From contig JAEWWT010000024.1 in the NCBI GenBank assembly GCA_023396225.1, forward strand, positions 62,001-126,000: a stretch of 64,000 nt of DNA. Reading direction: 5' to 3'. This stretch comes from Bacillota bacterium. GTDB taxonomy: Bacteria; Bacillota; Clostridia; Oscillospirales; Ruminococcaceae. Positions 17,175 through 25,527 of the stretch are shown here, piece after piece (position 1 is the first letter of the stretch; each line of letters begins with the position of its first letter). Position numbers and translations under genes: made by a program. The notes under the pieces were generated by a model. The model saw only the letters and a program-made list of their open reading frames with translations. It was not told the DNA's origin and made no database searches.

Positions 17175-18527
17175 ATGGATGTTTTTATTCCTGAAAATGT
17201 TAAAAATGTTATAAATGCTTTAGAAAAAAATGGCTTTGAAGCCTATATTGTAGGCGGCTGTGTCAGAGATTCATTAATGGGAATAACCCCGCATGATTAT
17301 GACATTACTACCAGTGCAGTTCCGTCAGAAATGAAAGAATGTTTCTCCGACTTTAAAGTAATTGAAACTGGAACAAAGCATGGGACTCTTACTGTAGTTT
17401 CTGAGGGAATGAATGTTGAGGTTACCACTTACAGAGTGGATGGTGAATATCTTAATCACAGGAAACCGGAATCTGTTTTGTTCACTAACTGCCTTGCAGA
17501 GGATTTGTCAAGGCGTGACTTTACAATCAACGCAATGGCATATTCAGACCGTACCGGTATTATAGATAAATTTGGCGGTCAGAAAGACCTCTTTAACAGA
17601 AAAATCAGATGTGTTGGCGAGCCGTCTGTAAGATTTTCTGAGGATGCATTACGTATTTTGAGGGCATTGAGATTTTCTTCTTCACTTGATTTTGAAGTAG
17701 AGGACATTACTGCTCTGGCTATTCATGAATGCAGTTATCTTCTTGACAGCATTTCAGCTGAAAGAATCAGGAATGAGCTGAATCTTATCCTCACAGGTGA
17801 TTCACCTTCGGGTGTTTTGCTGAAATATTCTGATGTAATTATGAGATTTATTCCTGAAATCAAAACTTGTATCGGTTTTGATCAGCACAGCAGATATCAC
17901 ATTTATGATGTTTGGGAACATTCTGTTTGCGCGGTGGAAAATTCAAAAAACAATCTTCTTGTAAGACTTGCACTTTTTCTGCATGATATTTCAAAGCCGC
18001 AGTGCTTCCAGCAGGATGATGAGGGTGAAGGTCATTTTTTTGGCCACGAAAAGCAAAGTTCTGTTACTGCTGAAATAATACTCAGAAGGCTTAGATATGA
18101 CAATGAGACAATTGAAAATGTTAGTCAGCTTATTGCATATCATTATGTAACTCCGGTTGATGATGTCAAGGTTGTCAGAAGACTAATTTCAAGACTTGGA
18201 CAGGATCAGTTCCACAATCTGATTGAAGTCATGAAAGGCGACAGCAAGGCAAAGCAGAGTTTTTGCATGGAACGTTTGCAGGTGCTTGATGCTATGAAGC
18301 TTAAGGGTTATGAAATTATAACGAGAAAAGATTGCCTGAGCATTGCAGATCTTGCTATAGACGGACATGATATTACAGAGCTTGGAGTTAAGGGCCCCAT
18401 AATCGGAGCAGTTCTTGATGATATACTTTGTAAGGTTATGGATGGTGACATTGAAAATACAAAGGAAGCTCTTTTAGTTGAAACCAAGAAATTAATAACC
18501 AGACAAAAACCTGAAGATAAACAATAA
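17175..18527 (+). CDS. cca: CCA-adding tRNA nucleotidyltransferase (class II) with HD domain
   Basis: The enzyme adds or repairs the 3' CCA end of tRNAs without a template. The 450-residue protein opens with the nucleotidyltransferase head (AYIVGGCVRDSLMG at 23-36, then the catalytic DYDITT at about 41-46), followed by RRDFTINAMAYS (about 112-123) and RFSEDALRILRALRFS. The C-terminal half has an HD phosphohydrolase-like segment (LALFLHDISKP, about 265-275, and GHEKQS). The start has GGTGGTGAT 4-10 bp upstream. A terminator follows immediately. It is monocistronic by spacing. Confidence 0.94.
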   Translation: MDVFIPENVKNVINALEKNGFEAYIVGGCVRDSLMGITPHDYDITTSAVPSEMKECFSDFKVIETGTKHGTLTVVSEGMNVEVTTYRVDGEYLNHRKPESVLFTNCLAEDLSRRDFTINAMAYSDRTGIIDKFGGQKDLFNRKIRCVGEPSVRFSEDALRILRALRFSSSLDFEVEDITALAIHECSYLLDSISAERIRNELNLILTGDSPSGVLLKYSDVIMRFIPEIKTCIGFDQHSRYHIYDVWEHSVCAVENSKNNLLVRLALFLHDISKPQCFQQDDEGEGHFFGHEKQSSVTAEIILRRLRYDNETIENVSQLIAYHYVTPVDDVKVVRRLISRLGQDQFHNLIEVMKGDSKAKQSFCMERLQVLDAMKLKGYEIITRKDCLSIADLAIDGHDITELGVKGPIIGAVLDDILCKVMDGDIENTKEALLVETKKLITRQKPEDKQ

Positions 18528-18530
18528 AAA

Positions 18531-18565
18531 ACACCTGTGGTATTTAATATCACAGGTGTTTTTTT
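18531..18565 (+). terminator. Intrinsic terminator after cca
   Basis: ACACCTGTG / CACAGGTGT stem, 11-base loop, then TTTTTT. Confidence 0.9.
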
Positions 18566-18584
18566 AGAATATAACTTTAACTTT

Positions 18585-18613
18585 TTGACTATGATATAAT
18601 ACTGTGATATAAT
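18585..18613 (+). promoter_or_regulatory. Sigma-A promoter of pepF
   Basis: TTGACT, 17 bp, TATAAT, about 60 bp before the pepF start. Confidence 0.75.
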
Positions 18614-18671
18614 ATATTTTATTCAATTACATTAATAAAGGAACAACCAGCAGAAAGGAATGGTAATAAAT

Positions 18672-20474
18672 ATGGCAGAAATAAAGAGAATACCTTCAAG
18701 AAATGAAATCTCCGAAAAGGATAAATGGGCTATAAATGATATTTATAAGGATGATGAAGCATGGCTTGATGATCTGAAAAAAGCAAAGTCGTTTCCTGAA
18801 AGAATTGCTCAGTTCAGAGGAAAGCTTTCTGAATCATCGCAGTTCTTATTTGACTTTATGAAGCTCAATGAAGATATGGCTGTTGTGCTTGACAGCCTTG
18901 CAAACTATGCGCAGAGAAAATCCGACGAGGATACAAAAGTTACAAAATATCAGGATTTCACAGGAAGAATTGAAACTCTTTCAGTTGATCTGGGAAGTGT
19001 TTCTTCATTTGCTGCGCCTGAAATATGCAGTATTGAAAATGATACTCTTGAACAGTTCTACAAAACCCTGCCTGAACTTGAACTGTATAGAAAGCACATT
19101 GATAATATAAGAAAAAGCAAGGAGCATATTCTTTCTGAAAATGAGGAAAAAATCATTTCTCTTGCCGGTGAAATGTCATCTGCCCCTGAAAATATTTATT
19201 CAATGTTCAACGATGCTGACCTTGAATTTCCTGATGTAAAGGACAGCGACGAAAATGAACATGAGCTTACTCACGGCAGTTTTATTTCTCTTATGCACTC
19301 TTCCGACAGGATATTGAGAAAGAATGCTTTTGAAACACTTTACGGTGTTTATGGACAATATAGGAATACATCCGCAGCAATGCTTTCATCACAGGTTAAA
19401 ACTCTTATGTTCAGGGCAAAGGCTAGAAAATATGAATCAACTCTTCATGCTTCACTTGACGCCTCGGATGTTCCTGTTCAGGTATATCACAGCCTTATTA
19501 ATGCTGTTCACGAGAATATGGAATATATGCATAAGTATGTTAGGCTACGTAAAAAGCTTATGAAGCTTGATGAACTGCATATGTATGACCTGTATGTTCC
19601 GATAGTAAATGAAGCCGTAGTTGATATTTCCTATGAGGATGCAAAGAAAAACGTTGCTGAATCAGTAAAGCCACTTGGTGAGATGTACGGCAAGATTCTT
19701 AATGAAGGCTTTGAAAAGAACTGGATTGATGTTTATGAAAACAAGAACAAGAGAAGCGGCGCATACTCGGCAGGAGCAAGAGTTCATCCATTTGTACTGC
19801 TGAATTACAAGGATAATCTCGACAGTGAATTTACCCTTGCCCATGAAATGGGACACGCAATTCATTCCTATCTTTCAAACAAGAATCAGCCTGTAGTGTA
19901 CTCCAACTATGTTATCTTTGTTGCAGAGGTTGCATCAACATGCAATGAATCTCTCCTTATGCAGTATCTTCTTAAAAAGACGGATGATAAAATTCAGAGA
20001 GCTTATCTTATAAATTACTTCCTAGAGCAGTTCAGGACTACACTTTATAGGCAGGCAATGTTTGCAGAGTTTGAGTTGAAAATCAATCAGATAGCTGAAA
20101 GCGGAGAGGGACTGACATCCGACAGACTTTGTGAAATATACAAAGACCTCAACAAACTTTATTTTGGTGATGATATTGTTATTGATGAAGAAATAGCACT
20201 TGAATGGGCGAGAATACCTCATTTTTATTATGATTACTATGTATATCAATACGCAACGGGATATTCAGCAGCTATTGCACTTTCAAGAAAAATTCTCGCT
20301 GAGGGTCAGCCAGCCGTTGACAAGTACCTTGCATTTTTAAGCGGAGGTTGTTCTGAAGATCCGATAACATTGCTAAAAAATGCAGGTGTTGATATGACTA
20401 CTTCACAGCCTGTAAGCGAAGCGTTGAAACTCTTTGATGAACTTATTGACGAAATGGAAGAACTTCTCGGATAA
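18672..20474 (+). CDS. pepF: Oligoendopeptidase F (M3 family zinc metallopeptidase)
   Basis: PepF is a cytoplasmic zinc peptidase that cleaves peptides of roughly 7-17 residues. The 600-residue protein has the usual family length. The zinc motif HEMGH (about residue 391-395, within FTLAHEMGHAIHSYL) and the downstream glutamate in FVAEVASTCNE supply the metal ligands. The C-terminal HFYYDYYVYQYATGYSAA carries the substrate-binding His/Tyr. The start at 18672 is preferred; AAAGGA directly overlaps the earlier ATG at 18660. It has its own promoter and terminator and appears monocistronic. Confidence 0.94.
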   Translation: MAEIKRIPSRNEISEKDKWAINDIYKDDEAWLDDLKKAKSFPERIAQFRGKLSESSQFLFDFMKLNEDMAVVLDSLANYAQRKSDEDTKVTKYQDFTGRIETLSVDLGSVSSFAAPEICSIENDTLEQFYKTLPELELYRKHIDNIRKSKEHILSENEEKIISLAGEMSSAPENIYSMFNDADLEFPDVKDSDENEHELTHGSFISLMHSSDRILRKNAFETLYGVYGQYRNTSAAMLSSQVKTLMFRAKARKYESTLHASLDASDVPVQVYHSLINAVHENMEYMHKYVRLRKKLMKLDELHMYDLYVPIVNEAVVDISYEDAKKNVAESVKPLGEMYGKILNEGFEKNWIDVYENKNKRSGAYSAGARVHPFVLLNYKDNLDSEFTLAHEMGHAIHSYLSNKNQPVVYSNYVIFVAEVASTCNESLLMQYLLKKTDDKIQRAYLINYFLEQFRTTLYRQAMFAEFELKINQIAESGEGLTSDRLCEIYKDLNKLYFGDDIVIDEEIALEWARIPHFYYDYYVYQYATGYSAAIALSRKILAEGQPAVDKYLAFLSGGCSEDPITLLKNAGVDMTTSQPVSEALKLFDELIDEMEELLG

Positions 20475-20486
20475 AATAAATACGAT

Positions 20487-20523
20487 AAAGCGATACATCG
20501 GAGCATGATGTATCGCTTTTTTA
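20487..20523 (+). terminator. Intrinsic terminator after pepF
   Basis: AAAGCGATACATC / GATGTATCGCTTT stem, 6-base loop, then TTTTTTAT. Confidence 0.9.
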
Positions 20524-20780
20524 TACTTATTTTTTGTACATTTTATTAATTGGATATTAGTATAAAATATTTTTAAAAAAGATAAATATTATGTTGAACA
20601 TTCAATATAATAATTTTGTTTCTATATTTTCAAAAAACAAAACATGATTTATTATGACAAAATTTTCATGCAGGTTACTTGCTCTTTTTTCAAATTTCTA
20701 TGTATATTCTTGCCTATATATCAAACACTATAATTACAATTTAAACAAATTCATCATATTAAATATGGGAGGTATATATA
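20524..20780. other. AT-rich spoVT upstream region
   Basis: No gene is visible. GGGAGG lies about 10 bp before the spoVT ATG. TGTATA at 20701 followed about 19 bp later by CACTATA is a weak candidate for a forespore-type (sigma-G-like) promoter. Confidence 0.3.
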
Positions 20781-21323
20781 ATGAAAGCTACTGGTATTGT
20801 CAGAAGAATAGATGATCTCGGAAGAGTGGTTATTCCTAAAGAGATCAGACGAACAATGCGAATCCGTGAGGGTGATCCTCTCGAAATATATACAAGTAAT
20901 GATGGTGAAGTGATTTTTAAAAAATATTCTGCAATTAATGAAATGGCAACAACAGCAGCTCAGGTATGTGAAGTAATGAACAAGCTTGCAAATTGTCCTA
21001 CAGTAGTTTTAGACAGAGATCACGTTGTTGCTGTTGCAGGAGTTCAGAAAAAGGAATTCAACGAAAGAAGAGCTTCGCCGGCTCTTGAGGAGTATTTGGA
21101 ATCAAGAAAAACTTACACATATACAAATCCGAATGATAAAAAAATGTATCCTGTTGAAGGAGTTGACAGACCTGCAATTATAAGCGTTCCGATACTTTCA
21201 TCCGGAGATGTTACAGGTGCTGTTTCTTTCCTTGCACCTAACGCTGATTCTGTTGCAAGTGAGGTTCAGCAGAGCCTTGCACAGGCCGCAGCGCATTTCC
21301 TTGGCAAACAGGTAGAAGAATAA
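20781..21323 (+). CDS. spoVT: Stage V sporulation protein T (AbrB-family regulator)
   Basis: SpoVT is a DNA-binding transcriptional regulator of late forespore genes. The N-terminal 50 residues are an AbrB/MazE swapped-hairpin DNA-binding domain (ATGIVRRIDDLGRVVIPKEIRR, read as GIVRRIDDLGRVVIPKEI). Residues about 60-178 form the GAF-like sensory domain, with VVLDRDHVVAVAGVQKKEF and SVPILSSGDVTGAVSFLAP. The 180-residue length matches B. subtilis SpoVT (178). A strong GGGAGG ribosome binding site and a terminator frame it. It is convergent with pyrG. Confidence 0.94.
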   Translation: MKATGIVRRIDDLGRVVIPKEIRRTMRIREGDPLEIYTSNDGEVIFKKYSAINEMATTAAQVCEVMNKLANCPTVVLDRDHVVAVAGVQKKEFNERRASPALEEYLESRKTYTYTNPNDKKMYPVEGVDRPAIISVPILSSGDVTGAVSFLAPNADSVASEVQQSLAQAAAHFLGKQVEE

Positions 21324-21327
21324 AAAT

Positions 21328-21363
21328 CAGCCCTCATTAGCTTACGGTTATGAGGGCTGTTAT
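21328..21363 (+). terminator. Intrinsic terminator after spoVT
   Basis: CAGCCCTCAT / ATGAGGGCTG stem with 12-base loop followed by TTAT. Confidence 0.75.
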
Positions 21364-21387
21364 AACTATTTTCATAGTGTAAATAAA

Positions 21388-21420
21388 AACTCTCATTATC
21401 GGAATCCGGTAATGAGAGTT
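21388..21420 (-). terminator. Intrinsic terminator after pyrG
   Basis: AACTCTCATTA / TAATGAGAGTT stem, followed on the minus strand by TTTATTT; it sits 6 bp after the pyrG stop. Confidence 0.8.
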
Positions 21421-21425
21421 CAGTA

Positions 21426-23027
21426 TTATTTATGATATTCAACAGCAGCTCGGATAAAGTCTGCAAAAAGTTTCTGTGGCTTGTTTGGTCTTGACTTGAA
21501 TTCAGGATGGAACTGAACTCCTACAAACCAAGGATGATCCTTGAGTTCAACAATCTCAACAAGTCTTTCATCAGGAGAAATTCCTGCAATTGTGAGGCCT
21601 GCATCGTGGAGCTGTGCTCTGTATGCATTGTTAAATTCCCAACGGTGACGGTGTCTGTCATATATGAGAGACTCGCCGTAAACACGGGAGCAGATTGTGT
21701 CAGGAGAAAGCTTGCAAGGATATAATCCGAGACGCATTGTTCCGCCCTTTTCAGTAATTTCCTTCTGGTCTTCCATTATATCAATAACAGGATAAGGTGT
21801 TTCACCAAATTCTGTTGAGTTTGCACCTGAAAGCCCTGCTACATTACGGGCAAATTCAACTACTGCCATCTGCATACCAAGACATATTCCGAAAAGTGGC
21901 ACCTTATTTTCTCTTGCATATCTGATAGCATCAACCATGCCTTCAATTCCTCTGTCGCCAAAACCACCAGGAACAATTATTCCATCGCACATATTGAGCA
22001 TTCCAGCAGCATTCTTTGAAGTAATTTCTTCGGAATCTATCCACTGAATTTCAACGTTTGTGTCGTTGACTATTCCGCCGTGACGAAGTGCTTCAGCTAC
22101 AGAAAGATATGCATCGTGAAGCATTACATATTTGCCTACAAGTCCGATTGTAACAGTTTTTGTTGCAGCCTTTGTTCTGTTGACCATTTCAATCCATTCA
22201 GTAAGGTCAGGCTTTCTGTCTTCTAGGTTAAGGTGATGACAAACTGACTTTGCAAGTCCTTCTTTTTCAAGCCAGAGAGGAACTTCATAAAGTGAAGGAG
22301 CAGTGAGGTTCTGAATAACATCTTCAGGACGAACGTTACAGAACAAACCAATCTTCTTTGTCATTTCTTCAGGTATTTCCTTTTCACTTCTGCAAACGAT
22401 AACGTTTGGCTGAATTCCGATTGAAAGCAGTTCCTTTGTTGAGTGCTGTGTTGGCTTTGATTTAAGTTCTTCTGAACCTGCAATGTAAGGAACGAGTGTA
22501 ACGTGGATGTACATTGCGTTTTCACGGCCCACTTCTGTTACAACCTGTCTGATTGCTTCAAGGAAAGGTGTGGATTCAATATCTCCGACCGTACCTCCGA
22601 TTTCAGTGATAACAATATCAGTACCTGCCTGCTTGCCTACACGGTAAACTCTTTCTTTTATTTCATTAGTGATGTGAGGAATAACCTGAACTGTACCGCC
22701 AAGGTAATCTCCGCGTCTTTCCTTGTTAAGAACTGTCCAGTAAATCTTACCTGTAGTAACATTGGAGTTAACTGAAAGATTTTCATCGATAAAACGTTCA
22801 TAGTGACCGAGGTCAAGGTCTGTTTCCGCACCGTCGTCAGTAACGAAAACTTCACCATGTTGATATGGGGACATAGTACCTGGGTCAAGATTGATATATG
22901 GGTCAAACTTCTGAATTGTAACTCTGTAGCCTCTTGCTTTTAACAGACGCCCGAGTGAAGCGGCAGTAATCCCCTTACCGAGACCAGAAACGACGCCGCC
23001 TGTTACAAATACGTATTTTATAGGCAT
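21426..23027 (-). CDS. pyrG: CTP synthase
   Basis: PyrG makes CTP from UTP, ATP and glutamine. The 533-residue protein has the N-terminal synthetase domain (YVFVTGGVVSGLGKGITAASLG, with the P-loop GLGKG at about 16-20, and GTVGDIES) and a C-terminal class I glutamine amidotransferase domain. That domain shows the nucleophile in FGICLGMQMA (Cys about 377) and the catalytic pair in VQFHPEF. Both domains look complete. A TATAAT-like box lies about 45 bp upstream, but no obvious G-rich attenuation leader of the B. subtilis pyrG type is seen. Confidence 0.95.
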   Translation of the reverse strand: MPIKYVFVTGGVVSGLGKGITAASLGRLLKARGYRVTIQKFDPYINLDPGTMSPYQHGEVFVTDDGAETDLDLGHYERFIDENLSVNSNVTTGKIYWTVLNKERRGDYLGGTVQVIPHITNEIKERVYRVGKQAGTDIVITEIGGTVGDIESTPFLEAIRQVVTEVGRENAMYIHVTLVPYIAGSEELKSKPTQHSTKELLSIGIQPNVIVCRSEKEIPEEMTKKIGLFCNVRPEDVIQNLTAPSLYEVPLWLEKEGLAKSVCHHLNLEDRKPDLTEWIEMVNRTKAATKTVTIGLVGKYVMLHDAYLSVAEALRHGGIVNDTNVEIQWIDSEEITSKNAAGMLNMCDGIIVPGGFGDRGIEGMVDAIRYARENKVPLFGICLGMQMAVVEFARNVAGLSGANSTEFGETPYPVIDIMEDQKEITEKGGTMRLGLYPCKLSPDTICSRVYGESLIYDRHRHRWEFNNAYRAQLHDAGLTIAGISPDERLVEIVELKDHPWFVGVQFHPEFKSRPNKPQKLFADFIRAAVEYHK

Positions 23028-23267
23028 GATTAAAGTCCTCCAATGTTTTGTTGTATTATAGCAATATTAAATTTATTATACCTTTTTGAGTCGGAAAAAG
23101 CAAGGAGTTTTTCATCACTTGTACAAATTTTACGAATTTTTATAAACTGGTTTGATTTTGCTACCGTTTATGGTACAATATTATTGTTTTTGTTATGAGA
23201 TTTTATGCGTTTTAACATTATTACTCATAAAAAGGAATATTTCGTCTGTGAAAGGCAGTGTTACAGT

Positions 23268-23723
23268 GTGACAAAGTTTGATAAATTCATAAATAAGGTT
23301 TTATCGGTATTCCCTAAAAAAATTCAAGATTTATATTACAACCATGAAAGTATGTGGCTTTATATTTTTTTCGGCGGGCTGACAACTTTAGTTTCAATTC
23401 TTACCCAGTTTGGAGCTAATTATCTTGGTGCCAATACATTTGTTGCAACAACAGTTTCATGGATATGCGCAGTTACATTTGCATTTTTTACAAACAAGAG
23501 TTGTGTATTCAAGAGTGAGTCCACAAGCAAGGCACACTTTTTCAAGCAGTTTTTTGCATTTTATGCTGCAAGACTGGTATCTTATTTCATGGAGCTTGGC
23601 TTTTTGCTTCTGACAGTTGATCTTCTCGGATTTAATAGGGAATTAATGAAAATTGCTGCTCAAGTTTTTATTCTTATTATAAATTATCTGTTTAGTAAGC
23701 TTGTTATATTCAAGAAAAAGTAG
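23268..23723 (+). CDS. GtrA-like membrane protein
   Basis: This small multi-pass membrane protein (about 151 residues) belongs to the GtrA/DPMS family, which is implicated in flipping or handling lipid-linked sugars. Four membrane segments are predicted: IFFGGLTTLVSILTQF, FVATTVSWICAVTFAFF, a segment around LVSYFMELGFLLLTV, and the C-terminal VFILIINYLFSKLVIF. The N-K motif FFTNKSCVF after helix two and the ending NYLFSKLVIFKK are typical of the family. The start is uncertain: GTG 23268 has GAAAGG 12 bp upstream, and ATG 23205 has none. It lies 34 bp before the ABC exporter genes and may be co-transcribed with them. Confidence 0.8.
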   Translation: MTKFDKFINKVLSVFPKKIQDLYYNHESMWLYIFFGGLTTLVSILTQFGANYLGANTFVATTVSWICAVTFAFFTNKSCVFKSESTSKAHFFKQFFAFYAARLVSYFMELGFLLLTVDLLGFNRELMKIAAQVFILIINYLFSKLVIFKKK

Positions 23724-23757
23724 CATAATCTTATCATTTTATTGGGAGCTGATATTT

Positions 23758-25527
23758 TTGTTTGAATTCGCCAAATACCTCAAAGCCTACAGATTTGAAC
23801 TTATAGCAGGACCTGTTACAAAGTTGGTTGAAGCTGTTTTTGAACTATATATACCTGTGGTAATGGCAAAAATTATTGACATCGGGATTAATGGAGGCGG
23901 AGGAAAGCCATATATAATTAAAATGGGCGGAATTATGATTCTGCTTGGTTTCCTTGGGCTATGCTTTACACTTTGCTGTCAGTATCTTGCATCAAGAGCC
24001 TCACAAGGGGTTGGAACAAACCTTCGTAATGATTTGTTTAAACATATAAACAGCTTTTCCCATGCTGAGCTTGATAAATTCGGAAGTGCATCTCTTGTTA
24101 CAAGAATTACAAATGATGTAAATCAGGTTCAGACAGCTGTTGCCATGCTGATTCGACTTGCAGTAAGAGCACCGTTCCTTGTTATTGGTGCAGCAATAAT
24201 GTCAATGACAATTGATCTCAAGCTGTCAATAGTATTCCTTGTTATGATACCACTTGTTGCGTTGGTGCTTTATTTTGTAATGTCACGTTCAATTCCTTTT
24301 TACAGAGTTATTCAGAAAAAACTTGACAAGCTTTCTCTTATTACAGGAGAAAGTTTAAGAGGTTCAAGAGTGATAAGGGCGTTTTCAATGCAGAAGCATG
24401 AGGAGGATAAATTTGCAGAAGCAAATGATGATCTTCTTGCAACTTCTGTTAGTGTCGGAAAGCTTTCTGCACTTCTTAATCCTGCAACGAATGTTATTAT
24501 AAACCTTTCTATTGCTGCTATAATCTGGTTTGGTGGCTACAGAGTATATAATGGTGTACTAACACAAGGGCAGATAATTCAGTTTGTAAACTATATGACA
24601 CAGATTTTCCTTGCTCTTGTAGTAGTTGCAAACCTTGTTGTGCTTTTTACAAAGGCATCTGCTTGTGCTGCAAGAATTAATGAGGTCTTTGATACAGCTC
24701 CGTCTGTTACAGATGGTGAAGATAATGCTACAGTTGACAAATCGGACTATATGCTTGAGCTCAGAAACGTTTCTTTTTCTTATAATAATGCAGAAGATTA
24801 TGATTTAAGCAATGTTAGTTTTGCCCTTAAAAGAGGAGAATCTCTTGGAGTTATTGGCGGTACTGGTTCAGGAAAATCAACGCTAGTAAACCTTATTCCG
24901 AGATTTTATGATTGTTCAAAGGGTGAGGTTTTTGTTAACGGAATAAACGTCAAAAGCTACACACTTGAAAATCTTCGTCAGAAAATTGGAGTTGTTCCGC
25001 AGAAAGCAGTTCTGTTTTCAGGAACAATTGCAGAAAATCTGAAGTGGGGAAATGCAAACGCATCTGAAGAAGTTATGGAAAAGGCACTGAAGGTTTCACA
25101 GTCATGGGAGTTTGTTTCAAAAATGCCTGATGGTTTTAATACTGTTCTTGAACAAGGTGGAAAGAATCTTTCGGGGGGGCAGAAACAGCGTCTTACTATA
25201 GCAAGAGCACTGACATCACAGCCTGATATTCTGATCCTTGATGACAGTGCTTCCGCACTTGATTTTGCAACGGATGCAAAGCTTCGAAAAGCAATTGCAA
25301 CAGAACTTTCAGACATGACGGTTATAATTGTCTCACAAAGAGCGAACTCTCTTAAAAATGCTGATAAAATAATAGTTCTTGATGATGGTGTACCTGTCGG
25401 AAAGGGTACACATTCGGAACTTCTTGAAACCTGTGACTTATATAAAGAAATCTGTCTGTCACAGTTCAAGGAGGAAGAACTTAAGGCAACAAAAAAGGAA
25501 GGGGGACAGCTTAATGAAAAGCAGTAA
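23758..25527 (+). CDS. Heterodimeric ABC exporter subunit with degenerate ATPase site
   Basis: This is an ABC-B type half-transporter of 589 residues: six membrane helices (about 1-300) fused to a nucleotide-binding domain. The domain has Walker A GGTGSGKST and signature LSGGQKQR. Walker B is followed by Asp instead of Glu (LILDDSASALD), and the H-loop histidine is Gln (IIVSQRANS). Those changes mark the non-catalytic partner of heterodimeric exporters such as BmrCD or TM287/288. TTG at 23758 was chosen as start because GGGAG lies 9 bp upstream. It overlaps the partner gene by 14 bp, so translational coupling is likely. Substrate is unknown (drugs, lipids or peptides). Confidence 0.88.
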   Translation: MFEFAKYLKAYRFELIAGPVTKLVEAVFELYIPVVMAKIIDIGINGGGGKPYIIKMGGIMILLGFLGLCFTLCCQYLASRASQGVGTNLRNDLFKHINSFSHAELDKFGSASLVTRITNDVNQVQTAVAMLIRLAVRAPFLVIGAAIMSMTIDLKLSIVFLVMIPLVALVLYFVMSRSIPFYRVIQKKLDKLSLITGESLRGSRVIRAFSMQKHEEDKFAEANDDLLATSVSVGKLSALLNPATNVIINLSIAAIIWFGGYRVYNGVLTQGQIIQFVNYMTQIFLALVVVANLVVLFTKASACAARINEVFDTAPSVTDGEDNATVDKSDYMLELRNVSFSYNNAEDYDLSNVSFALKRGESLGVIGGTGSGKSTLVNLIPRFYDCSKGEVFVNGINVKSYTLENLRQKIGVVPQKAVLFSGTIAENLKWGNANASEEVMEKALKVSQSWEFVSKMPDGFNTVLEQGGKNLSGGQKQRLTIARALTSQPDILILDDSASALDFATDAKLRKAIATELSDMTVIIVSQRANSLKNADKIIVLDDGVPVGKGTHSELLETCDLYKEICLSQFKEEELKATKKEGGQLNEKQ